Part shown: piece after piece, positions 49,091 through 61,478 of the stretch
How the letters are laid out: every line of letters starts with the position of its first letter
Numbering within the stretch: the first letter of the stretch is position 1
NCBI GenBank assembly: GCA_035236585.1
Contig: CP141126.1
Span: forward strand, 65,573,414-65,637,413
DNA from: Warburgia ugandensis
Lineage: Eukaryota; Streptophyta; Magnoliopsida; Canellales; Canellaceae
Direction: 5' to 3'
DNA length: 64,000 nt
Made by a program: the position numbers and the translations under genes
Notes under the pieces: generated by a model
Databases searched by the model: none
What the model was told of the DNA's origin: nothing
What the model saw: the letters and a program-made list of their open reading frames with translations, nothing else

Positions 49091-51262
49091 AGCTCTTAGG
49101 CACCTCTAATGGCAGCCCAAAATGATGAGGAAACACCATTGAGGAGCAGTGCCCTAGAAGAGAAAACAAGGAGAAAAACCCAGCAACAAGCCAGGTACAC
49201 CCAAAATCCCTCAAAACCCATCTCCACCATAGTTCCAGGAATGATTTCCCTAAGTTTTTGCATGAAAAACCATGCAAAACGGAGCTCAGGAGAGCCACCA
49301 AGGACCTAGGGACATTCCTGAGGATGCCCCGGTCCCCCAGATGACAAAACGTTCTAGTCGGAACATTCCACGTCGTCTCCGTTTGAAAAACCAAACGGGC
49401 GCGTCTAGGGACGCGCTCGCTAAAGAGGCAGATGGGCGGAGCGTACCACGCGTATGCATATGCGCCCGCTGAGGCACATGCTGCAGACATGCAGCACTAG
49501 CAACGCGTCGTCTTTTGGTTACTTAAGGAAGCTGGGGCGCACGTCGTAGATGCGCAGCGCCCTAGCATTCTATCTTTTTATCTTTGAGACTCTATGTACG
49601 TATGACACTAAAACGCTTACAACTTGAGATCTAGAGCGCCGCAAAAGGTGTTGTGTCCGTGTCGATGACGTGGACACATCCAAACTATAAAATCCCTGAT
49701 CAAGGCCCAATCAAAGGTGGGCATGACCCTAAGAATAGGATGGTGGCGTGTGGCCACTAGAACATTGGGAAACTGAGGATACCAAGGCCCAATTAGGACC
49801 TTAGGACACCCATAGGCATAGGGATGGACCCCTAATGCCTAAGTAAAAAGACCAATTACTCTAAAAACTCATAAAAGATAGGCCAAACTAACCTTAATTC
49901 CCCAAACCATGATTAGGAGCGTCCGAGGACAAAAGGGTTAGCGCGACCTAGCTAGGTAGGTGCTCTATCACTATTAGATTCTTTTAAAAAGAACTATTAT
50001 TATTTTGAGAACATATGTTTTAAATATATGACTTGATTTGCATGACTTAATTCAGCATGCATGATAAATGCTTTGTACATAGCCATGTTTTGAAATGATT
50101 GCATATACACATATATGTGTTACAAACAAGTGCATACATTGCATGATTTAAGTACTTGCAAAGATTGCATGTCCTTGAGGGTTGCCAAAAGACGCTGCAG
50201 TGCCGAGGGCCAGGCAGTTGTGAGGGGCCCAAAGAGGACAAGTTTTAACAAGAGGTTTTGGCTTCTTAATCTTATGTGGTTTGGGCAAGTAAGCCCGTGG
50301 GTGCTATGCCGAGGGGTCTGGGTTGGCCACCCGGCCTCTACCACTAATAGGTGGATGGGTACCACGCCAAAAAAGAGGCAAGTCCCTACGTCGACTGCAT
50401 GTGGTACAGGGGGCTACCACTGGTGTCACGGCACTGGGTCGACGTGTCATAGGCCCCGTGGAGGCTATGACCGAGTGTCCTCAGGTATCCGGGGACTACA
50501 AGGCGAGGAGGTCGTGGGCATAGTGGACCTTATGGTTTGATGATTTATGTGCATTGCATATGGCATGATATGAGGTTGGTCGACCATACCATGATAGATA
50601 TCCATGAGTTGGATTCCATGAAGCATTTTATGCATATCATAATGCTATGATATATATGTATATGATACTTTTGATTTTGGATTATATGATCCTTTAAGTC
50701 GTTAGTATTTCAGTTTGACAATGGATTTTGATGTCAATATTGAACTTGAGTATTCAGACATGCACATGTTTTGGAAAGAGCATATGATTTTAAAAACATC
50801 GCATGCATTATAAAACTAGTAGTGATAGACTCCTACTGAGTATAGTATATACTCACCCTATCCTTAACATTTTTCAAGATAGTTCCACTCATAAATAGAA
50901 GACGTCTCAGGAGATATTAGTGCTACGAGCAAGTGAATCAAAAAGAAGAAAGTTATACATGTAAGTAAACTCTCAACCCTTTGGACATGAAGTTGTATTT
51001 AATTACAGTTGAATTTGTGTCTTGTGATTTGGAAAGACCTGGGGAAAAATATGTATGATTTCTAAAGTTTTTCAAAAAACCACTTTGGTTGTTGTGAAGG
51101 CAAATGACACTTGGGGTTTTCAAAATGAGTTTAAAACTAAAGGTTTTTTTTCTGTATTGCATGGTTTTTATAGAATGGTTTTCAAATAGGGATGCATCCC
51201 GCCTTAGGAAATTAGGTATTGCATTTAAAAATGCCTGAGAAAACCCGGGTTGTCACAAACTT

Positions 51263-52842
51263 TTACGTTCTAAAAGGGAGATCCATTCCAAAAATTCTAT
51301 ATTCAATCCATATCTCATCTTTCCCTTAATTGTAGGAGAGGATTTCATCAAGTTAGACGTGCATATAACTACTTAAGAGGGCTCTCATGAAATCATCTTA
51401 GAAAAGAGGGATGCCTAACTTCTAGAAAGAGGATGTCTCCTACCTTTCCCCCTCCTTAACTCTTCAACATAATTCCCCATGTTAGTAGCCCTCCTCCACT
51501 TGAAGTTTCATGCATCACTTCTTTCTCCCTTTCTTTGTTTTTGCACTTGTAATTTCTAGGTTAGATCCCTTTTCTTGTTCCTTTGACTATTGTTTTGTTT
51601 TCTCTTAGTTTGATATGTTTTCTTGTTGCTTTAAGTTCATTGTCTTCCTTGCTGTTTGCCTTTTGATTCCAGTTTAGATCCTTAGACCCAAGGATCATTA
51701 ATCTCTTGTAGTGATAGCCAAGAGTTAATGATCATTAGATCAAGTTATTTGGGTTCCTTAGATTCTATTATTCTCATTTTCTTCTTTTCACCCTTTTCCC
51801 TTGACTATTCATTGGGTTCACATGCATGCTAACATAGGATTGGATTGTTGGATTACATATAAGAAGATTGAAAGTATTTATTTTGGTTGTATTTTGATCC
51901 TTAAATGATGCATGCATTCCTTGGAGGGTGCACATCATACTTGTAGCCATTTTCAAGCCAAGTAAATAAAAATTGTTTCATGTTTATTGTTTTTGGATTA
52001 TATGCAATGTCCATGAATGATCTACTTGCTTAAATCTTCTTCTTCATGGTTGTTATCCATTCTTTTGATGTTCAAACTTTCATGCACACTACACCATGTC
52101 TCCTTTCATCCATGCTCCCATGTGCAATCTTCAAATCCCATCCATACATCATATAGCACTTTAGTTTCATATGCATCACTCTCATGATCCATGCACATAG
52201 CTCATGGTTCATGCACATGGTCTTGAAGTATGTACATTAGAAAATTTGTTGTTTAATTATTAATTCTTTCTTAGATCCATGCATTAGTCATGTTAGTTTT
52301 CCATGCATTAGTTTAAGTATGATTTATGTGCACCTTTTATGTCTCTCTCATGCATTAGAGTTAGTTTCATAAGCATATTCCCATTACCCCATGCCACCAT
52401 CTAGCTATTTTATTCCTTTAGTTGCATGTTTTATAGATTATATTACTTTATGGTCATGATTTTTTGATGATTTTTTAAGTTTAAAAACATGTTAGAATAT
52501 TTTTGGTAAATTTCCAATTTCAATTTCTTTTAGAAAGTTTCTAACTATAGTTTTAGGAAAGTGCTATTTGTAGAAAGTATGTTTTTAGGAAAGTTTCTAT
52601 GTTTAGCTTATTTATTTTTAGTATTTTTCCTCATTCCCTGTTCCTTTTCATGCATGCTTTAGTTCCCATGTTAATTCAAATTTTAGATTAGAATAAACAC
52701 CAACTCTTTTGACTAGGTTAGATAATTTAAATAAAAATCCATCAAATATATAAAACCATGAGATTCCCTGTGGGATCGTTTTCATCACATACATCTACTA
52801 CAATTGATTCCGGCCCTTGTGATTAAATTAAAACATGTACCA
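51263..52842 (+). mobile_element. 3' LTR of the large Athila, segment 2
   Basis: Continues the match to 26680-28200 and to the later repeated units (29280-30004), with a single copy of that part. It ends AAACATGTACCA followed by the duplication AGCTT. Confidence 0.82.
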
Positions 52843-52930
52843 AGCTTCCATCATTGATTTCCAACAAGATGCAACCAGATCGAAGAGGGGACTTATGAGT
52901 CTTGATCATTTCATCAAGAGGAACAAGTTT
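52843..52930 (-). mobile_element. 5' LTR of the minus-strand element, segment 3
   Basis: Matches 13522-13615 (tccatcattgattt, then gggacttatg and aggaacaag). It ends at the left edge of the minus-strand solo LTR. Confidence 0.75.
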
Positions 52931-55065
52931 TGTTGTGATTTCTAAGTTAAACTCGCAAATAATACTTTCCTAAATTGAAATTAAAATTTCTAAGATTGAA
53001 AAGAAACACTCTAAGCTAATGCTCTACTATTTAATCAATCAAGTAGAGTTAGAAACTCACCTAACAATAGTGCACTTGACCCCAAAGTGTGGTGCACATG
53101 GATCCTAGGATGAAAGGACTATTAAATGTTTATAATGAAAACTAAGAGTGTGTAATCTTAATGCATCTATGGTAACTATCTAAATGAGACATGTTAACAT
53201 TAGTATGCATAGAAATCTAACAGAGAACTAGAATACTAACAAGTGCATCAATTAACTCAATTAAACACTCCCTCATAACCATGCACATGACCCAAGAGGT
53301 GTAAGCATTATTCAAGGGTGATGTCATGTGATTTCTTTGCTATATCTAAGTAATCCTTGATTCAAGTAGAAAACCATGGAATGCATGGGAATAACCAAGG
53401 CACAACTTGTATATTCCTTAAGGAAATAATGCATGAAACATTTAACTGAAGCATGTAACATCACATGTGAATCTTGGCATCGAGATCTTATTAATATAAC
53501 CATGACATATCTAGATTTAAAACACGTAATCATTCATGAACAACACTCATAGTTTATGGCAATTCCATCCACAAATAAGAAATCTTTAATCATTCAACTC
53601 AAACTAGAGAAAGTTAAACAGTTAATGGATTTTGTTGAATTAAAAGTTACATATAGAGTAGTCCCATGTACATGTATTGAAACAATGGAATGGCATGCAC
53701 TCTTCTAGTGAGGAAATCTCAATCAAAATCACCTTAAGCTGCCCACGATGCATAGTCAATATCTCAAGCATTATGTGTGGAAACCATGGGAGAAAATAAG
53801 TGATCAAAGGCCATAAGAATTAAATCAACTAGATGTAGCTCTAGAACATAGTGAGGATAAAAGAATTAAGGAAGAAAAGCAATAAGATTCAAGGCAGCTT
53901 TCCCTTGGCTATCACTCCAAGAGGAAAGAAACCTTGGATCTTGGAAGAACAAATAAAGGCTGGAGATTGTGTGGAGGCTTTGGATGTATCAACTTCTAAG
54001 GAGAACATGCTGCTGGATTTTTTAGTATGGGGAGGTGTGAAAGAAATTTCAAGGAGGTGCCTTCACATTGAAGCCCTAGATGGGTTCTATAGGTGGTTGC
54101 CTTCTCCTCTTTTATATGATATGGTCCTAGGGTAGAGATGATTAAGCCAAGATGTACTAGGTAGTTTTAATTTTAGGTAGATAGGTGGTTAGGAAAGAGA
54201 GGTAGAAGGGAGGAAATATGGAGAGATAAGGGAAAAGAAGTGGAGTGAGAGCATTGGGTAGATCTAAGATGGTGACCTAGTTAAAGAGTTTTAGAAAATT
54301 GAAACTCTTTAAGTGGAAAGGTGAAAAATCGTAGTGGATTTGTGTGGTGAGGTGGAAAGTGAGACAAAGTTAGAAAAACATGGAAAAATATAAAAACTGG
54401 AGAGGTTTCTTCCTATTAGTCCACATGCTACCTTATCCTAGTGGAATTTCCCTCAATTCTCTTCATAATATCCCCATAAAATCCTAAGGATAATTCTTTG
54501 GATCTTTCTTCCATCATATCCTCCCATGTAGCTTGCCTTATGTGGCTTTCTTGGCTTAGCTTGATGGCTCAAATCCTTGGCTTTGGTGGTTGGCTTGGCT
54601 TCTTAGCTTGTTCTCTTGTTCATGGCTTGAATATGGCTAAGTGGCTTAAGTGAAACTCATGCAAAGGTGGTGAACTTTGCATGGCTTGTGCATGGGCCTA
54701 CTTAGGTCACCTTTGGCTCCTCTAATTGCATATATTGCTTTTCATAAAGATAATCTTGACCTTTGATCTCACTTTGGATTGATGATTTAATACTAAATCT
54801 TGAATTGATCTTAATCTTCCTTTTTCTTCTTGATTGATCTTAGCTGTTAGATCACTATCTTACTTCCTACAAAAATTTAAAAACTCTAATTAAATCTTAG
54901 AAAAATATAATTAGTCACATACTTACCTTAGTTAGCCTTCAAATCTATAATATATCAAAATTTTGAGTCACTAGGTAAAAAAATGCATGTGTTACGAATT
55001 TTAGTTAAAAACATTATAACACATGGGTGATTAATTGGGTATTTTTTATGTAAAATTAAGAATTT
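52931..55065 (-). mobile_element. Athila-family solo LTR, minus strand
   Basis: Read on the minus strand from about 55065, it has CTTAATTTTACATAAAAAAT, then caattaatcacccatgtg, then a segment with aaaattttgatatatt, the same order as the starts at 21399 and 24997. It continues through a garbled middle to about 52931 (end near AAATCACAACA). The flanks rejoin the host LTR (compare 13610-13635). Exact ends and a target duplication are unclear. The open stretch at 53851-54135 has no recognised domain. Confidence 0.65.
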
Positions 55066-55698
55066 GTTAGTTAGCTTGGATCATCTATGTGAGCTTCTAT
55101 TTTCTTTGTTGGGCGGTGTTTTCCTTTCCCCATTTTCTAGGGTTCCCTTTCCTCTTCCTTCTTCCTTCCTCTTCTTCTTCTTTCTCCACTTTCTTTCTTT
55201 TCTCTTTCTCCTCTTATCAAGTTTGGTTATGTGCATACAGTGACAGTGGGGAAACTCGATTATTTTACTTATGGTTAGGGTTGCCATTATCAAAATCGCT
55301 CCCTCCTTTATATACTTTAAACAATTTTCTTTTTATCTAATATAAATTTATTAAATTAATCAATTTAATATAATTCTTTTTAAATTAGCCATAATGAGGT
55401 TAGAGACATCATCAAGATTGACCATGATGTTGTCTTAACCAGGTACGTTACAAATTTTTAATAAGTGGGGCTTGCACATGAATTTAAAAAAATGCCCATT
55501 GCTAAAATACTCATAATTTTTTCATTCAAACTCCAATTTTAATACAATTCAAATATTTAGGTTTTGACACTTAGTTTGATGTTTATAAAATTATCAATTT
55601 TTAAAACTCAAAATCTATAAATTCAATATTCCCTTTCATCCCTATTTAACAGAATCCAAAATTCACTTAAATTGAGATTTTAAATTAGGGATGTTATA
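55066..55698 (-). mobile_element. 5' LTR of the minus-strand element, segment 4 (outer end)
   Basis: Matches 13618-13635 and then 14880-15504, including the CT-rich tract and cattatcaaaatcgc. It ends TTAGGGATGTTATA, the counterpart of TTAGGGATGCTACA at 15504. CACTA-like sequence follows. Confidence 0.75.
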
Positions 55699-56671
55699 GA
55701 ACCACGTCATTGTTGCTACACTGTATGAGGTTTTCTGAGTAATGTTGCATGATATGTTGATGCATCCACACACTAAGCATGCATTTATTACTACCACCCA
55801 AGAATCGAATGACCCTTACCATTTTTGTTAGCAATGGACAAAATTTACACTATTGGGGATGCAATTGGATATCATCCCGTATGGCCGAAAAAGTAAGTCA
55901 AACACATGTTATCTAAGGTATATATATGATGTCATAATATCAATTTCAACAACATTTTTTTAATACCTCAGCTTAATTGTTTGCTATTATCTATATCCAA
56001 TGTTAACCAGAAGTAGCAGATGATGCCAATTAAGCTAATCCCCTCTCCAAAAATACATTTTTCCATAGCATTGGCCCAATATTTGTATTTATGTCTATTT
56101 TCATGATAAAAATGAATGTCTTCAATGTCTTTAGATGGAGGTTCCACCAAACATGCCTCCATTCTTGAGGGGACTTTATAGACTCATTAATGAAGATAAG
56201 AGAATCAATCCCATATAATAGAGGCATGTGTGCTTGCTGATGATGAAGTTTAAGTACCTCTCATGAACAAGGAGCTCCTAACAATATGTGTAGCAACTGA
56301 AATACATGCACATCATTGTCTATATCTAGTATGCAACTATCTACGCTATTAAGAATCCTTGATATTACGTGTTAATCAGATGTGATAAGTATTAATGATT
56401 TTGCTTCTATAGATCTTTGTGCAAAGAATTTACAAAAATTATTTACAAATTTCTTGACCCTGTAGTTTTCTCTAGATCAAACAAGCAATGGCCCATGGAG
56501 AAGCTAATAGAAGATATTATATTTGGGTTCTTTGTATGTGAGAAATGACAGGCCTTACTGATTCCCTTCAATAGCAGGTAAGTTTTAACATGTCTTGCTA
56601 AATTACGTTATATAATACACATATTCACATCTACATAAGTTAAGTATTTTAAATTTCAATTTAATAATTAT
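55699..56671 (+). pseudogene. CACTA ULP1-type gene fragment
   Basis: A second copy of the gene at 3985-6355, in pieces. It shows MHPHTKHAFITTT, then the DUF8039-like TIGDAIGYHPVWPKK (about 55850), EVPPNMPPFLRGLYRLIN (about 56132), and KQWPMEKLIEDIIFGFF followed by LIPFNSR at a GTAAGT splice site (about 56478-56584). Frames shift between segments. The catalytic His and Cys exons are missing, because the third Athila begins soon after. The 5' side is cut by the end of the minus-strand LTR element at 55698. Confidence 0.7.
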
Positions 56672-57726
56672 GTGTACATGGTACTTTCTAATTTCTTAAG
56701 TAAGGTAGTCAATCACTTAGAATTACACCATGTACCTATTCCTTGCTTTATCTCCTAAGGCTAGAATTGGTGAGTCTTAATCCAAAAGTCATTGTCTCCC
56801 TTTTGTTTTTCTTTTATTCTATTTCATGTTTTAAGGTAAGAAGTCTTTTTTATGGTTCACCCTATTTTAAAGATGAATGAACTCTTACCTCTTCTCTTTC
56901 TAATTCCTTGAAGTTAACCTCTTTTTAGAGTTTCTAGCTTGAGAAAAATGTCATAACTTTTTTTTACTTCCATTTTTATAACATTCTTAATTTCTTGGCG
57001 TGGTGATTGTTTTGGATAGGTATTAGGCTCCTTTTTTCTTGGCTGCCCTAATACTTCATTCCTAAGGATCATTGGATGAAATTTGTTTGGGTTTGTGGCA
57101 TGTTGGGTTAAGGAGATGAGAAATCTTGGTGGTAACTTTAGTATATTTTGGGTTGAAGAGATTTGTATAAGCTCTTATTGGGTAACACAACATGAGGGCC
57201 TTATATTCAAATTCAAGCCCAAATTTGAAGGAATTTTATTTTCTTTCTTTTCATTGCTTGTGCAATAAATCCTTATAATTTTTTCATTAATGAAATATTT
57301 CTTTCATTTTCTTAGTTAAGTTGTTTTCTTACTTTAATTCTTAGTTGGTGGTAGTTTCAGAAAATTTCCTAGTTTTTTCCTTATTTATTTAGATAGTTTC
57401 CTGGTTTTCTTAATTTCCTCCTTTCTAATTTAGGGTTTACTTTCTAGTTACTTACTTAGTTTAGTTGTCTCCTCATAGTTAGTTGTTTCATTCTTAGATA
57501 GTAGCTTAGTTTGATGTTTAGCTTAATGGTTATTTCTGTTTACTTTCCTTGTCATTAGTTTTAATTAGAAATTGTCCTTATTTGGAATGCTTGGGTATGT
57601 TAAAGTAAGATAACCTAAATTCTAATTAATTCCATTTATTAAAAAGTCTATGTGGGATCTACCTATACTTGTTGATTTTATACTCCAACAGATTCGTGCA
57701 CTTGTGATGATTATTAAGACATGTCA
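56672..57726 (+). mobile_element. Probable LTR of the third Athila-like element
   Basis: The right end (AAGACATGTCA at 57726) is set by the primer-binding site 6 bp later, and the end region (gtgggatctacc, then gtgcacttgtgatg-like) has the family layout. The left end near TGTGTACATGGTAC is a guess. The LTR would be about 1.05 kb, shorter than the other Athila LTRs here, so it may be truncated or from another subfamily. Confidence 0.45.
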
Positions 57727-57732
57727 AAATTT

Positions 57733-57750
57733 TGGCACTATTGTTAGGGA
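57733..57750 (+). other. Degenerate tRNA-Asp-type primer-binding site
   Basis: TGGCACTATTGTTAGGGA, 12 of 18 matches to the canonical site; all six changes are transitions. Confidence 0.7.
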
Positions 57751-58899
57751 TTAATAATAAAGTTTAATTAAGATTTGGGTTGTAATGCTTTCGTCATAGA
57801 TTAGGGTTGCACATAGTTACATTTGCAGACTTTCCTTGTTCTTATGAATTTGATACTTTCTATCCCCTTTATGCAAGAATTTGGACACAAGTAAAGCTTT
57901 GGAGGAAGGCTTTTCTAATTAATTTTTTATTTGAGTGGATTGTAGTGAGGATGAAATGGTATTCTATACGTGATTCATTCTTTTCAAATTAAGGTTGTAA
58001 TAATATAGGTCAAGGGTGTGACATCCTAACTTGGAAGAGGAGGTGGCATGAACATGGACCCACCCTTGTATGAGAAGACTATTTTTGTGGTCTCACTATG
58101 AGACTATTCTAACTTGTTTTCAATTCTTAGATTAGTTGCACTTGAATGGTAGTGTAGAGCTTATATGTTGATCGAACTATGTTAGACTATTCTAACTTCT
58201 CTTTAATTCTTAGATTAGTTTTATGGTTTACTTATTTGCATTTGAATGGTATTGTAGAGCTTAGATGTTGATCGAACTATGTGAGATTGTTCAAAACATT
58301 AGTAAGGGCACTTACCCCTCATACAATCATGGGGGGATTTCATCACCACGCCTTGGCCCACCTACATTAAATAGCACGTGACCCTTATCTCTTTGACTAA
58401 TTTGGTAGTTAAATGACTAGCTCTACTAGTACATTCTATTACTTAGATCAACTATGGCTAACTATTGAGGGTGTGAAGTGGTTAATTTAGACCAAAATTT
58501 AATTGGTAAGCAGTAGGGTTAATCTAAAAGAGAGGAGGAGCTACCTAGGGTTAAAAATAATCTAAAAGCTTATCCCATAAAGACATTAAAAAAAATCAAG
58601 CTTTTAGATTGTTGCTTAGGGATAGGAATAGTTGTTGTCTTTGTTTGTGTATTTGTTTCAACATTTAGGTTGCATATTCTAGTTTAGGTGTCCCATAGAC
58701 TAGAGAAAAAAAGTCTTTCTTTGTATACAATTACTTAATTTTATTGTATAAATACACCATCAATTGGTGTGTGCATGGTAGTCAATCACTTAATCCTCAT
58801 CAAGTACCTCTAAATGCATAGATCAAATGATCTATGCCAAAGGACTCCAGAAGATCAGGAGATCCTTGTCGTAGAAATGGTCAAAGTAGTAGAAGTGAA
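57751..58899 (+). other. Leader of the third Athila-like element
   Basis: Non-coding. It contains an internal near-repeat (gttgatcgaactatgt at about 58160 and 58268) and a segment (ggtaagcagtagggttaatc, then agaggaggagctaccta) that parallels 31070-31115 and 900-960 minus. No gene. Confidence 0.55.
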
Positions 58900-60130
58900 A
58901 TAACTAAAAGATTATTCAACACTGATTTAATTCAACTCACCTTCTTATATAGATTTACCTACAACAATTGCTGATCACTTTGAGTTGAAACCAGAAGTTA
59001 TTCAACTCATTCCTAATTTCTATGGGTTGATCAAGGAGAACACATACCACAAGGAATTTCTTGACATTTGTTCTTCCTTCAAAATACTACAATTTCTTAG
59101 ATGACTCTATTAGGTTGAGACTACTTCCATTTTCATTGAAAGATAAAGCTAAGGCATGGCTCAAATCTCTAGAAGGAGGGCCTATCACCACATGGGATCA
59201 ACCATTTAAGAAATTCTTAAATAAGTTTTTTCCCGATCCATAAAACCAATGCTCTTAGGCACAAAATCATAAATTTTCAACAAAAAGAGGGAGAGAATTT
59301 CTATGAATGCTGGTAACATTGGAAGTACTTACTTTAAATGTCCCACCATGTATTTGAAAAGTGGTAGTTGGTTCAGTACTTTTACGAAGGGCTAACACCA
59401 TAGAACCAACATATGATAGATGACTCTATTGGAGGGGCTTTCATGACTAAATGCATTATAGAACCCTAGAATTTCTTGAAACACTAGTTGAGAATTTCCA
59501 TCAATGGGATTACTTTACCTAAATGGGAAGAAATTCACAATTGCAAAAGAAAGGCGGTATATATGAAAATAGGGGTCATTCCTAATCTTTGTAGTAAAAT
59601 TGACTTGTTGACCTAGAAGGTAAACAAAGAAGATAATCTATTTTAATGGTTAGATGCCTTCATGTTGAATAGATCTCTTGTGCAACTTTAGTTTGATGTT
59701 TATTCAATCTATTCTAATTCAAATCACTTTGGTCATCATGTCCATCTAGCTTTGGTTTCCTTGAGTTCTTTTTAGAGCAGGTGAATGCTATGAATGCATT
59801 CCACCAACCTAGTAACAATAACCCTTATTTTCAGACATACAACCCTAGATGAACCGGGCATTCAAACTTCTCATGGTCAAAAAATAACCATCACAGAGGT
59901 CCATTGAGGAATCCCCTTAACAACCTTATCTTAGGAATAATTGGCCTCAGCAAAAATAGTTGCCTCCACAGTTTCCACCTCAATAAAAGAGGCAATCACT
60001 AGAGGAAACTTTGAGTACATTCATGCAAGGGGCTATGAAATTTTAGAATGTTACAAAAGAAACCTTGCAAGCCAGCTCGCAGTCTATTGTGAAGGTGGAA
60101 TATTAGATAGGCCAGTTATCTACTGATTTT
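58900..60130 (+). pseudogene. gag: Athila-like gag, broken
   Basis: Segments in order: PTTIADHFELKPEVIQLIPN (about 58960), then KEFLDICSSFKI, then the core DDSIRLRLLPFSLKDKAKAW and ITTWDQPFKKFLNKFFPDP (59100-59240), then decayed sequence and NAMNAFHQPSNNNPYFQTYN (about 59790). The 60-codon open stretch at 59061-59243 is the best-preserved part. Stops and frame shifts exclude a product. Confidence 0.78.
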
Positions 60131-60556
60131 CAAGAGAGAAAAAGGAATGTTTCCTAGTCCGCTAGTGCAAAATCCCAAGTATTAGTATGGGATTTTTTCC
60201 ACACCATATGATCATGTCAAATCCATCAAAACCCTTAGTAGTGGAAAACAAGTAAATAATTAGGTATGCTCGACTAGGAAAACCCCACATACTAAGGAGA
60301 AGGAAAAGCCTACCGAACCTCAAAAAGGAAAAGAAAAAGTATTGCCTACTTCTTCTTCATAGGAACACCTTCCTAATACACCTCTTGTTTTAAAGGCTCC
60401 CTTTTGTCTGAGACTATATATAGCTGAGAAGAATAATTACAATGAGATAATGGATATATTTAAACAAGTTAATGCCATCATTCCATTACTTAGTGCTATA
60501 AAGATTTCCCTCCTTAAGCTTAATTTTGTACCTATGCACATGAAAGTGTCAGCTTA

Positions 60557-60838
60557 ATGTGTACAAAAAGGCCTTTCTCACCAGTCAATCAAGTTCAATA
60601 CTCCAACACTAAGCCCTTCATAAATATGAAGATCCTTGATGCCCTACAATCTTATGTGTTATTGGGGAATAGATTTGATACAGCACTTTTAGATTTAGGG
60701 GCTAGTGCTAACCTATTGCCACACTTAGTCTATGAGCAACTAGGTTTATGCGACCTAAAACCCAGTGCTACTACACTCCAACTAGCAAATCGATATGTCA
60801 AAATTCCTATAGGAGTAGTAGAAGATGTCTTAATATAG
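60557..60838 (+). pseudogene. pro: Athila-like aspartic protease, active site kept
   Basis: MKILDALQSYVLLGN, then ALLDLGASANLLPHLVYEQL, LGLCDLKPSATTLQLANRYV and VEDVLI. The D-L-G-A-S motif is intact, unlike in the large Athila (33170). A stop at 60836 and a frame change separate it from the linker that continues to 61187. It would process the polyprotein inside the particle. Confidence 0.82.
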
Positions 60839-60869
60839 GTAGATCATTTTCTCTTTCCAGTGGACCTTT

Positions 60870-61478
60870 TTGGTCCTAGACACAAAATCTATATCTAATC
60901 TAGATGCTGAAATCTGTATCATCTTGGGCTGTCCATTCCTAGCCACATCTAATTCCATAATCAACTATAGGAATGGTGTTATGAAACTCTCATTTATCAA
61001 TATGAAAATAGTGTTCAACATTTTTCATGTAGCTCAAAAGATGGATTCTGAAGACTCATTTGCCATGAATGTCATGAAAAGTATAGTTTATGACACTTTC
61101 CTTTCATCCTTTGAGAATGATCTAGTTGGTTTCATGGAGGAAGTGCACCTATTACTTGAAGCTGTAGTCTGTAATGGACACACCTAAATGGAGACCAAAA
61201 GTAGAGCCCATGATCAACCTTCCACTACTCAAGACCCACTCAAGGAAACACTCACATTAGATCTAAACCCTTGCTTGAAACTTAAAACATGCATTTTTAG
61301 TTCCTCTAAAACCTTGCCTATTATAAAACCTACTAATCTAGATCAAGAATATAAAGAACAGCTACTTAATGTACTCCAGAGACATAAGACAACCATAGGA
61401 TGGTCCATCTCAGACATTAAAGGAATTAGCCCAACAGTTTGCATGCATTATATCCATTTAGATTAGAATGCTCAAGCA
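60870..61478 (+). pseudogene. pol: Athila-like pol linker and start of reverse transcriptase, cut off
   Basis: The linker carries IINYRNGVMKLSFINMKI (about 60960), and the reverse transcriptase start carries KEQLLNVLQRHKTTIGWSIS and DIKGISPTVCMHYIHLD (61345-61464). The frame stops at 61464 and the family continuation (N-A-x-P-F-R) is lost at 61478, where a CACTA terminus begins. The rest of pol and the 3' LTR are not in the window. Confidence 0.8.

Larger units (their letters stand above)
48666..51257 (+). mobile_element. Solo LTR of a second chromovirus-like family (2.6 kb)
   Basis: It starts TGTAATGACCCCAATTTTTG and ends CCCGGGTTGTCACA, flanked by a perfect 5-bp duplication AACTT (48661-48665 and 51258-51262). 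The Athila LTR rejoins across it when compared with 26666-26720. It has no coding interior. The middle (about 49310-49560) is GC- and CpG-rich, unlike the rest of the window. The layout at 50310-50380 and the TGTAA...TCACA ends resemble Tekay-like LTRs. Open frames inside it, including 199 codons antisense at 48891-49490, have no recognised domain. Confidence 0.88.
24997..52842 (+). mobile_element. Athila-type LTR retrotransposon, 27.8 kb with nested insertions
   Basis: The outer ends are TGATAAGTGTTC at 24997 and CATGTACCA at 52842. The flanking host LTR joins cleanly across it when compared with 13500-13560, and the target duplication is AGCCT (24992-24996) and AGCTT (52843-52847), one mismatch. 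Order: 5' LTR with repeated units, primer-binding site, leader, gag, protease, reverse transcriptase, RNase H, integrase (cut by the Tekay-like element), an unassigned 1-kb block, 3' LTR (cut by a solo LTR). All genes are broken. RNase H wording (YSTIEKELLVVIFALDKFRSY) and the FMDD motif place it in the Athila/Tat group. Confidence 0.8.

Noticed and set aside
48891..49490. 199-codon antisense frame in the solo LTR
   Set aside because: No domain recognised; it spans a GC-rich LTR section where stops are rare by chance, and covers the TATA box and inverted repeats.
50115..50540. 141-codon frame rich in Gly, Arg and Cys
   Set aside because: LTR sequence; overlapping open frames on the other strand and no family match suggest chance.
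53851..54135. 94-codon plus-strand frame
   Set aside because: It lies within the minus-strand solo LTR and shows no domain.
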